Positions 52,481 to 63,790 of a stretch of DNA of 64,000 nt are shown here, in pieces. The DNA lies in assembly GCA_907164885.2 (NCBI GenBank), contig OU015491.1, positions 113,838,194-113,902,193 on the forward strand, in the 5' to 3' direction. Position numbers and translations under genes: made by a program. The notes beneath the pieces were generated by a model. The model was not told the origin of the DNA. It saw only the letters and a program-made list of their open reading frames with translations, and ran no database searches. This stretch comes from Dolomedes plantarius. Lineage: Eukaryota > Arthropoda > Arachnida > Araneae > Dolomedidae. Every line of letters starts with the position of its first letter. Positions within the stretch are counted from its first letter, which is position 1.

Positions 52481-53373
52481 CAATGCAAAGATTACGCCTT
52501 GATAAAAAGAAACAACCATTAAAAGTAGATTTATGAAAATTTTTCTCCCCGTTGAACGAACTTAAATTTTTATTCCTAAAATATATCCCTTTAAATCTTC
52601 AGCAAAGATGAAATATTAAACTAACGAAACTCTCCCCCCACTCCCCAACTCCCCTCCTTCCCCCTCTCACTTCGACCTCAGATTTTCATTTTATCACATA
52701 CTCATGTATAAAAATCTAATATGAATACATTTTTCGTACAGAAAGAATATGCCGGGCACCAGAACTTCTGGAATTTCAAGCCAAATATGCACACCGCAGC
52801 AACTGCCTCTACCCATAACTCTGAAATTTTCTCCCCGCAGAACAAATACCTCTTACAGTCCGTGACCGAGCTTAAATATTCTTTTTTTTTCCTTCCCCCT
52901 TTTTTTCATTATCGATCCTTCTAAGCACTGCCTTGGAACGGTGGTTGCATAGAATAAATTTTCGTTCATCCAAAACTAAAATAGAAGAAAAAAAAATAAG
53001 GGGAAAGATGAAAAAAAAATGTACGATGAGAGAGAGAGAGAGAGAGAGAAGTGTGGTAGGGGGAGTGGGGGGAAAATATTCGGATGAAAATGAGGGAATA
53101 TTTGAACGTGTTGTGTGCGTGAATACTTCTCTGCTAGATCTTCTTTTCTGCTCTGTTCAATATTTTATGTTCTTATAGGGATTTGAAGGGAGGTTTTATG
53201 ACTTTTAATAACAGGTTTTTTTTTATAGTACAGTTTATTTTTTAGCACTTTCTTCGCAGAAAAATATCGCGTTGCTTCCGTGATTATTAAAATGCAAAAA
53301 TGAATTGAATGATACTGATCGATATTTCTTATATTTTGTATGTAAAGTAAATGTTCGACCAATGAAACTATAA
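52481..53373. other. Intergenic DNA with polypyrimidine and polypurine blocks
   Basis: A C/T-rich block (52630-52675) and a G/A-rich block with a GA run (53027-53078) face each other about 400 bp apart and are partly complementary. No gene seen. Confidence 0.5.
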
Positions 53374-54087
53374 CGCGACAATGGAAAATGAAAAACTTTT
53401 TTTTAATTTATCAAACAATTGCTAGGAAATTTTGTATACTTATACAGTGTTGTTTAGAGATGAAAATTATAAATAAAAAAAAATCAGAATGTAATTACTT
53501 AAGATATTAATTAAAATCAGTTTGTTAATTACTCTATTCAAAAATGCTCTATGTACATCAATTTTTGTCTCAGTTATCTAATTTTCTTTCTTAAGCTAGC
53601 TTTATATAGTTATGATAAAAGTTACTAGCAATATTTGATTTACAGTCATATTTATAAAAACTAGAAAAGAAATCGATAAAAATAGGTCATTTTATGCAGA
53701 ATTTTATCAATAATTTTTTTTATTGTAAAATTTTAAGTTGTTTTAAAATAGTATAATGAATTTATTAATAAGTTTTATTCTAACATATATATAAATAATC
53801 ATTTTATGAAATTTTATGAAATTTCAAGAAAAACTATGGTGCATGGAACATTTTGAACTTATCGAAACGACATGAAAACTTGCTTTGAGAAAATGGCATT
53901 TAAAGTTTTAATTCGACTAACATTTCCATTGTTTACGTTTGAAAATATACTTATAACTCGGTTAATAATGATCGGATCAACATACTTTTTTTAAATTTAA
54001 ATCTGATGAGTTGTAGAATCATTTTCTGAATGAAAAAAAAATCGTTTAGGGGGCATATTTTTGTCAGTCTGAAGGTCCATTGTCGCC
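53374..54087. mobile_element. Second non-coding element bounded by TTAA
   Basis: The left end CGCGACAATGG and right end CCATTGTCGCC are inverted partners. The right flank is TTAA (54088-54091); the left flank reads ATAA. At 714 bp it is similar in size and layout to 21026-21759, whose ends also start GG(T/C)GAC, so the two may be relatives. No coding frame. Confidence 0.55.
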
Positions 54088-54239
54088 TTAAGATTAATTA
54101 ATCAAGCATAAGTACTATAACCTAAATTTAATGATACATTTTCAAAAATGAAACAAAGATAAAATCTTTTCATAATTTACTTACTGATGCTCGAAAAAAA
54201 TTATAATTTAATGTATTGCATTTTATTTTGATCTAGCAA

Positions 54240-54720
54240 AAATTTTTATTTATTTTTTATCAGCTACGATACCTGATAAAACAGAAATAATTGCAAGATA
54301 AAAATAACTTTTTATATACCATGTTTTTAAATTTTCTGTTGAATCATATAAACTTGACAATTCTATGAATAAATAAATACTTTTAAAAAAAATTTCTGAT
54401 GAATTATCCCATCAACTTGAAAGAAAATAATGTTAAATGGAAGTTAAATTGCGTTTAATTTTTCGTTCCCGTCCCGTCCAATTGATGGCTGCACTAGTCT
54501 ACAAAACAAAATTAACTGAAAATAACTGAAAATTAATTTAAATCTGCTTAAAGATGGCAAAATGTAATAAAAAAATGCATTGTCATTGTGTTCTGAGCTA
54601 TTTTAAAAGTTTCAAATGTCTAGCTAGTCGGGAAGTTAGTTAAAAATCGATTGCAAGATTTGTACGAGACAAACACACAAACACACAAACAAGAAAGCGA
54701 GCTAATAAAAACATGTAATA
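54240..54720 (-). repeat. Interspersed repeat family B, copy 2
   Basis: Reverse-complement match to 1837-2270 over more than 400 bp, extending further than copy 1 at the inner end (a block with TTTTTGCTAGATCAAAATA on the minus strand). See copy 1 for landmarks. Confidence 0.75.
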
Positions 54721-54970
54721 AATTTTACGAATAAATGACGTTAATAATTTCGTAGTTTTTCACGATGGGGTAAAATAAAATGTGTAAAATCAAGGTGATA
54801 TGCTAAAAGAGCCACTCTTAATAAAACATATCTCTAGGAAATCACTCCTAATGTGAAGTATAAAAACTAACAGCTTAGTGTAGTATGGCACCGCCTTCCT
54901 TAAAAAGAAACACCAATGGTGATTTGGAATTTAATTTTAGTTGTGTACGTTATTAAAATAATAATTATTT

Positions 54971-55377
54971 GAAGCCCGGTGTAAAGGGCTTAGGTAAAAA
55001 AAAAGTGATTTTTAGATATTTGTTCGTATTGATTAAAAAAAAAGCTTTTAACTTCGAAAGAATTGCCTTTGAAGAATTGTCATGTTTATATGATTCAACA
55101 GAAAATTTAAAAACATGGTATATAAAAAGTTATTTTTATCTTGCAATTATTTCTGTTTTAAAAGGTATCGTAGCTGATAAAAAAATAAATAAAAACTTTT
55201 GCTAGATCAAAATATAAATGGCTTAAGTCTATCAATTTTATGTACAAAAGTACATTTCTCTGTACTTAAGACTCAAAAACTATAGTATGTCGAAACTATA
55301 GTTCTGCAAGCCAATAACTTGGTATACTTAAATCACTGTTTTTGGACTTAAGCCCTTTATACCGGGCTTCAAAGAAT
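54971..55377. mobile_element. MITE family M1, copy 3, with a nested fragment
   Basis: The ends GAAGCCCGGT(G/A)TAAAGGGCTTA and their inverse match copies 1 and 2. The interior matches copy 1 in reverse complement except for an extra 147 bp or so at about 55060-55206, which is the end of repeat family B (ATTCAACAGAAAATTTAAAA...TTTGCTAGATCAAA). A 78-codon frame across it is incidental. Confidence 0.8.
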
Positions 55378-56514
55378 ATATTCCGGAAAGATATGCAGAT
55401 AAATTAATCAATACATTTTGTGATCAAAATATTAATACCACTTTTAGATTTGCTTTGCACTCGGCTTTTAGTATTACTGGTCAGGAGCGTTGTGCATCAT
55501 TATGTATCTTTTACACTTCAAAGAATTAACAATCTTCTACTGAGCCAACAGTAGGAGGATATCCAGTTAATAATTTAATAAATTAGAATAATAAGCTTTA
55601 TAGGAATAGAAACTTAGTTTACGAGAGTCAAACTGGCAAACTATATATTCTGAGGATAAAATGCAACTGAAGATAAATTTAAATTTCCTTCTTTACAGAC
55701 TAATGTAGCACTTGATCTTGCTAACATTTGACAAGGAGGAAGAAATTGCACAAATTCTAATTATGTTTAGAATGCAAAATGTTATGATGATTTCTGTCGA
55801 AGAGTGTTTGATGACAACAGCAAAGCTGTATGTGGAAAAAAAATTTCCTATCTATCCAAAAGAATATCCGATTATATGAAGATAGATATTTATTACTTGT
55901 TGACTTTGTTGTTTCTTTTTAAAGAAAATTCGCCTATGCTATATTTAAGAAAACCCCGACTAATGTTAAATTTAAATGAAACGCACCAAACATCTTCAAT
56001 TTTTACGATAATTAACGTTAATTTTTTATGATAAATTACATTAAAAAACTTATAATACAACTCATACTGCATTTTACAGGTAATTGTAAACCTCCTAATT
56101 GAATCAAACATTCTTAAAATTAAGTTGGTTTTCTACTTCGGGTTGATTAAAAATATTTGGCAATTAATGATAAAGGAAACTTTTTTAACAAAGGGCTTAT
56201 AATTGGATAACATTTATTATAGATAAGTCAATAATTTAGAATCTAATGAGTGTCAAATAAAAGTTTCATTTAAAATAATGAATAAAATGACAGCCTAGAA
56301 CTTACATCGACAATATGAATCTTATATAACATTTCTCAAATTGAAAAATATTCCATTCAACACTTTAGAATACATTAACCAATTTCAAAACTAATGTATT
56401 TCGCTCAATCTGTTTGCCAATATAGGTAAATAAAGGCTTAAAACCTTTGGTTGCAAACAAAATTTATTGACTGACTCTGAAAATTAAACATTTGATTATT
56501 ACACTTCAATTAAA
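55378..56514. other. AT-rich intergenic DNA, no gene seen
   Basis: A 75-codon frame at 55804-56031 has no motif. Nothing else was recognised. Confidence 0.4.
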
Positions 56515-57130
56515 TATTATTTACAGGGAAGATCGCAGTGAAATTTTAAAAAGTAAAAAGAAATTTCTTTTTAAACAAATATCAAACATTTTCTAAATTA
56601 TATTCAAACAATAAGCATTGTATTTAGATAATTGTATTTTTGCTATGTAAAAGCAATTAGTATTATTTGAATTTTTATTGCTGTTTCATGCAACAGAATA
56701 GCGATACCATGGGTATGCATAAGTTGAGAAATCCTTGCTGTGAGTTTAATAGTCAACGTACCTTGGTATATAAAAACTTCTAAAATTAAACTTCTTTCTG
56801 ACTTTAAAGAATGTTTCCATAAATTCCATATTTAATTACGAAGAGTTAATTAAATATTACGTATAGAAAAGAAAGTTATAAAAATTTTTGAACAAACAAA
56901 ACAAGAACTCTCTTGAAACAAAAGTTAAAAATTTTCAAATTTATATTTAAACAATAAGCATTGTATTTATATTTTTGTAGTTTTGATAAATAAAGGTAAT
57001 TTTAAAAAAATTTTCTTTGTCATTTCATCCAACAAAGTATGCAAGTATTGGAAAATGCCTGCTGTATGTTTCGTAATAAAAGCACCTCTTTGGCGAATAC
57101 AAACTTCTGAATTTTGTATGACTTTTATCT
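56515..57130 (+). repeat. Diverged tandem duplication, period about 343 bp
   Basis: Two units share ordered blocks: TTAATTAAATATTA, TTCAAA(C/T)...AAACAATAAGCATTGTATTTA (56606 and 56949), CATTTCATCCAACA/GTTTCATGCAACA, GCTGT(G/A)(A/T)GTTT and TAC...AAACTTCT. Divergence is high, so the duplication is old. Confidence 0.55.
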
Positions 57131-57990
57131 CCGGGTCAGAAACATTAATGCATTATTGATCGAACTACACATAAGATATTAAAAACTTTTAAATATTTAG
57201 CTATACATATATAATTAGCATGCAATGCGATTGGAATATATTTGAGAGATAAATTAAGAAAAGATAAGCATATTTCACTTGTGACTGCAAATAACTTCGT
57301 TTCGAAAAAACTTCTTAAAGAGAAGAAAAAATGCTTAATGACTATCTTTTGAGAAATAATTATGACATATGGAAACTGTAAATTTTTTAAAAGTCTTTTT
57401 TAAAAAGTTTTTCTTATTAATACAGAGGTATGAAAAAAAGGTGTATAAATTCTTTCATCTAAAAAGTGTCGCAAGGGGGAAATCATTTTTTATCTTTAAA
57501 TAAAAAAAGCAGCGAAAAAAATAGTTTAGATAGCTTGAGGGAGTATTCACTTATTGAATAGGAAAAAAAAAATCTTTACTTTTCGTAAACCCCCTAAAGT
57601 AAGCATAACTCGTCTGAACTATGATGCGTAATCTTTTGTGATACATTTTATTATCTATTATTTGTTTGTGTAGATCGCCTCTGGGTAATAGCTGCATGTA
57701 AACGAACTTCCAAATGCGTCTCAAAGTTCCATTCTAAGCTAGGGCAGAGAGGTGGGAAGTTTTATCGTAAAGCGTTTTATAGGAAGAACTCTTTGGCATC
57801 CTGTTATCATGTTTTGCGCCTTGTAACAGAATATTCAATCAATACTAATCAGAATGTAAAAATATTAATGCAGTTTTGTTGAATGAAGAATTATGTTTAT
57901 TATCAGTGAAAGTTTTGTTGCAATAGAAATGAAATAGAGCCTGTCTTTCCTGGATAACATATATTTTATAGATAAAGTACAAAGAGAAAT

Positions 57991-57996
<6 letters not shown>
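57131..57996. other. AT-rich intergenic DNA, no gene seen
   Basis: Nothing recognisable. Confidence 0.4.

Positions 57997-58068
<72 letters not shown>
57997..58068 (+). repeat. (TA)n microsatellite left of the long-TIR transposon
   Basis: About 70 bp of TA ends directly at the element that follows. Confidence 0.95.
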
Positions 58069-58070
<2 letters not shown>

Positions 58071-58071
<1 letters not shown>

Positions 58072-60396
58072 GGCGGGGCGAAAAAAGTTATTTTTCTATA
58101 ATCAATTTCTAATAGCGCGGAAAACTTGCGCATTAGCATCCTAATAACGGAAAAAATAATATAAAAAAATATAAGTTGGTTTTGAAATCGTGCAAGAGCC
58201 CTAAAGTTTAGAAAAAAAGAAAAAAATCTGCACTTTTTAAAGAGGAATAAAATTTTTTTTAATAGTTTACTTTATTTCTAATAGTGTAAAAACTACTCTT
58301 TGTAGTTACCTAAATGCGTGAAAAATACTTATGGATACATTGCAATTCATTTGAATTCGCGCAAAAAGCCTTAAAATGCAATTTATTTTTGTAAAAACCT
58401 AATATTGCAGCTCTTCGCCCATTTCAGCATGTTTTTCCTTCATAAGTTTGGTATTGCCTTCTACATCGCAAATGTGTTCAAGTTGTCCTATACTTCTTTA
58501 TTAAGCGATGGGTACGGTGTTTCTGACAGGGCCACAGCAGCAATAGCTTCTGGTGTCCTGCATGATCTTGGAATGATCTCGGATTCAGATAAGTCACGAG
58601 AGATTGACAAAAGTAAGATTAGAAGGGAATAAGTGAAGATTCGAAACGCAATAAAGGAAAAAGAGCACAAGCTGAAAGAAGTAAATGGAATCTACTTCGA
58701 CGGTAGGAAAGATAATACATTAACACAAGAAAAAATAGGAGCTAAAATGTACTACAGAGTAAGAAAAGAAGAACATATTAGCGTGATTAGTGAGCCTGGT
58801 GGCTAATACATTGGCCATGCTACACCAAAAACAGTAACCGGTAATGATATTGCCGAAAGTATTCTCGACTTCATGAAAAAGAAAGATTTTGACATGAGTG
58901 CAGTGGTAGCCATTGGATGTGATGGGACAATCACAATCACTGGTTGGAAAAGTGGTGTTGTACAGGACATTGAAGTTAGGTGTCAGCGACCACTACAGTG
59001 GTTTATTTGTTTGCTTCACTTTAATGAGCTGCCTTATAAACATTTGTTTGAGTACTTAGACGGGGCAACAAGTGGGCCAGCGTCATTCAGTGGTCCAATT
59101 GGCAAGTAATTGCCTAGCTGGGAAAAAATCCTCTTGTTGATTTTGTGCCGATTCAATCTAAAGTTGTCATCACAATAAATAAAACTGATCTCAGTAAAGA
59201 TCAGCAGTATCTTCTAGACATTGTTAATGCAGTCATCACTGGACTCTGGGATCCAGAATTAGCTGTTAAAGATCCTGGACCCCTCAGCCATTCCCGAATA
59301 GTTACCTGTGCTAACCGGGTCTTAAGGCTTTATGTTTCCCAAATTAGTTCGACAACTAAAATGAAGACACTTATAAATTATGTTGTAAAGACCTATGCTC
59401 CTGTTTGGTTTGATATTAAGATGCATTAAACTGTGAAAGACGGTCCGAAGTTCATACTAAAGGTCATTCAAACAACAAGACATTTCTTGGACAACTTAAA
59501 AGAAATCATCGATTCGGTCATTCAGATAAACTTCGTTCTTCTGCCATCCAGAGAATATGATGTTGGCAACGATATTGAACGAGAAACAACACATTCAAGA
59601 ATCAGGATGCATAAGGATACTGAAAGCCAGAAATTAGTCGCCAGTAGTAGGTCACGTTAGAGCCTTCAAGTATCCTTAAATTAATTTCCAAGCCGCAGAC
59701 TATACTGTATTTATTTATTGGAGAAAGTGTAAGCTGACACCACCTCCATTGTTGTTAAATATGGCAACAGAACATATTTAAACTTTATTGAAAGACATAA
59801 CTCTTCCAGAACTTGAGTATTTGAAATTTCCATGTCACACTCAGTTCGTAGAGAAATGTGTGAAACTTTTAACAGAGGCCGCTGAAAAGTTTGCGGGCAT
59901 GAAAACCGAGGTTTTATTCGGACAACTTTAGGATCAAGGTCTTTGATCCCAAAATTTGGTAAGAAGTCAGAATTTAAAGGGACTTCAGTGTAAGTACCTA
60001 CACCCAAATTGGTTGGTTAGTTGGATAGGGTGTGGGTCGGACTTGACTTGCAGCCATCTCCATGTGGTCAGTCATGGGTCATATCAGCATAAAGGAAAAA
60101 CATGCTGAAATGGGCGAAGAGCTGCAATATGAGGTTTTTACAAAAATAAATGGTATTTTAAGGCATTTTGTGCGAATTCAAATGAACGGCAATGTGTCCA
60201 AAAGTATTTTTTACGCATTTAGTTAACTACAAAGAGTAGTTTTTACACTATTAGAAATAAAGTAAACTATTTAAAAAAATGTATACGTCTTTAAAAAGTG
60301 CAGATATTTTTCCTTTTTTTCTGAACTTTAGGGCTCTTTGCGTGATTTCAAAACCAATTTATATTTTTTAATAAAAATAATTTTTTCGCCCCACCC
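58071..60396 (+). mobile_element. DNA transposon with inverted repeats over 300 bp
   Basis: The left arm (58071 to about 58446) and right arm (about 60085 to 60396) are inverted copies. They share GG(C/T)GGGGCGAAAAAA at the tips, GTTGGTTTTGAAATC, CTTTATTTCTAATAGTGTAA, AACTACTCTTTGTAGTTA and, at the inner edge, CAGCTCTTCGCCCATTTC and CATGTTTTTCCTT. The left arm has about 50 extra bases near its tip. TA lies outside each end (58069-58070, 60397-60398), and both flanks are long (TA)n tracts. The 2,326-bp element encloses one decayed transposase-like gene. Confidence 0.85.
58405..59935 (+). pseudogene. Transposase-like gene of the long-TIR element, superfamily uncertain
   Basis: The frame opens with an ATG inside the left inverted repeat (MQLFAHFSMFFL) and holds, with stops at about 58630, 58804 and 59107, to 59109. 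It then shifts to another frame to about 59660 (stop at 59427) and returns near 59820. Recognisable blocks in order: SDSDKSREIDKSKIRRE, IYFDGRKDNTLTQEK, AIGCDGTITITGWKSGVV, RPLQWFICLLHFNELPYKHL, FSGPIGK, LSKDQQYLLDIVNAVITG, DPGPLSHSR, YVVKTYAPVWFDIK, and KFPCHTQFVEKCVKLLTEA. The CDGT...TG, HFNELP, GPLSHSR and PCHTQ blocks match a family I recall as multicopy but uncharacterised in aphids, moths, cnidarians and crustaceans. The CDGT block resembles the first Asp motif of hAT-like transposases, which is inference. Not functional. Confidence 0.75.
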
Positions 60397-60398
60397 TA

Positions 60399-60403
<5 letters not shown>

Positions 60404-60472
<69 letters not shown>

Positions 60473-60487
60473 GTATATATATGTATA

Positions 60488-60562
<75 letters not shown>
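60404..60562 (+). repeat. (TA)n microsatellite right of the long-TIR transposon
   Basis: About 160 bp of TA with a few GTATATATAT steps, starting six bases after the transposon's TA. Confidence 0.95.
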
Positions 60563-60565
<3 letters not shown>

Positions 60566-62350
60566 GGTACAGGAATTTTAAATCAAAAATGATTTCGTGT
60601 TGAAATTAAATTAACAGCACTATGTTACTTTCCTTGTCATGCATTTAATTTAATTTCTTTACTTTCTCGTGTTTTCTTCCTATCACATAGATAAAAGAGC
60701 TATATTCATTCTCATTCCATAATCTGCAAAGGAAACCTAGTTGACGAAAATTATGCAGCCATTCACGCTCTATTTTCCCTTAATATATGTAGACTTTATA
60801 TTGTGTAGAAAAATCTAAAATATTTCTTAATTAAGCTATAAGTTTCAACTTTGAGCAAAGGAGCGGCATTAAATGAACTCAAAAAATATAGAGTGATGAA
60901 TAAGAAAACAGTTGGGACAGATGCGTAATGAGCTGGAAAATGCTTACTCTATGCTTTTTACTTCTTTCAAACTACGTTTTGAATAGGTAGTTTCCCTTTT
61001 TATTATGAATGTGAATAAGAACACGTTATATTTTTTTGTTGGTCTTTTCAAGAAATAGTTTTCTCTTATAGCAATATTAAATAAAAATATTTTAATAATT
61101 TAAGGTAGTAATGTATGAAAAAATAACAATTATAACCGTTGGTACGTTATATTTTTTTATAGAAGGGTATATTTATATCTGTACGAACATATGAGATTAA
61201 TCTTTTACGAACATTCAACCGAACATTAGAAACATTCAACCAACGAACGAACATTCAACCGAACATTACGTTCGTAATCATTTACGAACCTTAGGAACTT
61301 TTGTCAGTTCCTAATTACAAAATTTTGGACGAAAAAACCTTCAAAATTTGAAGAAAGAAATCCTCCATAATTTATTTATATTTCGCGTTATTTTACTAAA
61401 TTTTTATTCTCCGAATATATACAGTGAATTAATGTTTTTTTGCGCAGTTGAAAGTTCTATATCCCAAAATTACACACATTTTTCAGGATGATATCAGTGC
61501 TCTCTATCGAATAGAAATCAGTAAGAAAGGTTTTTTTTTTTTAATTTTCAACTTATATTTATTTTTATTATAATTTTCTCATAGTGATGCAAAAGTATTA
61601 GCCAGTCAAACAATATTTTCTGTAGTATACGTATTCGAACGTCTTTTAACATTTAACTCTGAACTCAATCTTCAATATGAAAAAAAAATTTAAAAACTTT
61701 TCGAATATACGACTGTGTTGAAAACTTCTATGTCTTTGCTCCTCAATCCATTTTACAAACACCACTTAATATCTCACTCAAACATTTTTCAGAGCAATAT
61801 CGCATGTTCTTTTCTCGTATTCCTTCGAGTACGTCTGAAAGGTTCTTATTTGCATCCCATTTCTGATGCTATGCTCACAAAGCAGCTTTGTATTTCATCT
61901 TTATCCGTTGTTTGTTTCTCTCGTTAGCTCCAGAGAATTTCAGAAATTTCAATACATTGCTTTCTCAGTTTATTCATGTATACACATTTTGCATCTCTTT
62001 TCGATGGAAGTGCCAATGTTTATTTTACCTTAATAGTAGGCTCTAAAACATTTCTGACGTGTGACTTTTATAGTCTACAGTTACTTTAAGTAAACAAGAG
62101 GCTAAAAGAAACTGAATAACTACCTACCCGTATGAAAATGCACTGTCTTTCAATTGAAAATATATTTCGTAAAAGATCAGAGAATAAGAAGGAAGACGTA
62201 AGTAAGCTCAATTTCTGCCGTAATGTACCAAAATATATTATATTTTGTCAACGAAACTTCATTTTCAAGCGGTAACTCGATTTTACGTGATATTTCTGGG
62301 AACGAGACCACCTATTGGAGAACCCTCTGTGACATTCTCTATCCTCTAAA
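60563..62350. other. AT-rich intergenic DNA, no gene seen
   Basis: A short GAACATTCAACC repeat occurs at 61207-61272. A 70-codon frame at 61715-61927 has no motif. Confidence 0.4.
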
Positions 62351-62617
62351 TTGGCTCTAATCCATTGGCTCGGTATTCAGGCCAGGTCGAATATGAAACG
62401 CTGGCCAAGTGTTAATCTAATGAAAATACCTGACATGGCTCAGCGTGAGGCAGTTGGTAGTTTCAGCCCGATTAAAGGACATAACAACCTCGGTGGCTAT
62501 CTATACCGTGTCTCTGATGAACACTATTGTCCGCTTTGCAATTCTGGAGATGTAATGGACAGAGACCACCTGCTGCATTGCCCATCCCTACATGGACAGT
62601 CTCAGGTGCCGAGATAA
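62351..62617 (+). pseudogene. LINE-type retroelement fragment, zinc-knuckle C-terminus
   Basis: The frame carries GHNNLGGYLYR followed by CPLCNSGDVMDRDHLLHC, a C-x2-C-x9-H-x3-C knuckle. A short basic helix, a TGHxxLxxHLxR-like segment and then this knuckle form the usual tail of reverse transcriptase/RNase H polyproteins in several LINE clades. There is no genuine ATG start, and the reverse transcriptase and most of RNase H are absent, consistent with a 5'-truncated copy. The less AT-rich DNA to about 62880 is probably its 3' part. The clade cannot be assigned. Confidence 0.55.
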
Positions 62618-62885
62618 TGGGAGACACGGGAATGCTATGTCTTATTGTACAAATGTGCGATAACATTTATCAGTTAAAAAAAGGGAGCTGAGGGTGCCTT
62701 GAGTGGATGACAGATCTGTACTGATTGTCCGGCATCCTCCAGCTCCACAGCAATGGAAAATGCCACCGAACTTCGGAAATTAACCCTCTACTGCGTATTC
62801 AGGCTCTTGCTACGTAGTGACTGGTCTTCAGGTGTATCATGGACGATAGACCTTAATGGTCTGGGTTCCGAGGTGTCAAACTCAA
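62618..62885 (+). other. Probable 3' part of the LINE fragment
   Basis: GC content stays above that of the surroundings and no host feature is visible. No poly(A) tail or target-site duplication could be identified. Confidence 0.35.
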
Positions 62886-63741
62886 AGATTATCAGTTAAA
62901 AAAATATTAATTCTATTCTCTCCTATTACAAGAATAAAATTATTAAAGACGACAACTGTTGTTTATCGACAGCTGTTGTATTTTAATTTTTAATTTGAAA
63001 TGCAATTGCGTTTAAAGTTAAGTAAAAATTTATTGATATTCAATTCCATTATTATTAAGCAAAAGGTTTTATCGTAAACTCCGTTCTGAAATACAATATT
63101 TCATACTAAACATCGCAGTCAGAAATTTAATTCACCACTAAGTGTTACCGATACATTTCTTTTTACAAATTCCTCTGCGTACGAATCAGTTTACATTATT
63201 TTTCTGTTCCGACACACAGAATACTCAATCTGAATATTATATTACGACGATATAAAAACCGACAAAAGAACAGTTATTAAATCGTTACACGTACTTATTT
63301 TGTTACATTTTTACAGGTAATATAATTTTGGATATAAAGAGAAAATTTGAAATATTCCTTTTGGAAATCGACATTTTTGATATCTTTTCTTGCAGAAACT
63401 AAATTTGTACCAGAATGGAAAAATTAGGTTTCATTATTTTTCACTGTATTTGGTCGGACCCTTTTTTACTTTTACTGAACTACTAATTTACATTTATTGA
63501 AATATCGTACATAAGTCTTACATCACAAGTGGCTATTCAGTGATTACATACAATTCTATCGGTTTCAGCATTTTTTAAATCCAAAAGATGATTATTAATA
63601 TAAATACTACAAACATTAAAGCAAGATTTATCATAATCTAGTTTCTTTCATAACTTTGTGGTATTTGGGTCTATTTCAACATGCTGATTATACGAATGCA
63701 AAATAAAAGTGAATTTTTTTTCTTTTATGGAACTATGAGGT

Positions 63742-63742
<1 letters not shown>
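62886..63742. other. AT-rich intergenic DNA, no gene seen
   Basis: Nothing recognisable. Confidence 0.4.

Positions 63743-63790
<48 letters not shown>
63743..63790 (+). repeat. (CA)n(TA)n microsatellite
   Basis: A CA run passes into a TA run and is followed by CATGATAGTTTA, as at 15477. The rest of the window to 64000 shows nothing recognisable. Confidence 0.9.
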
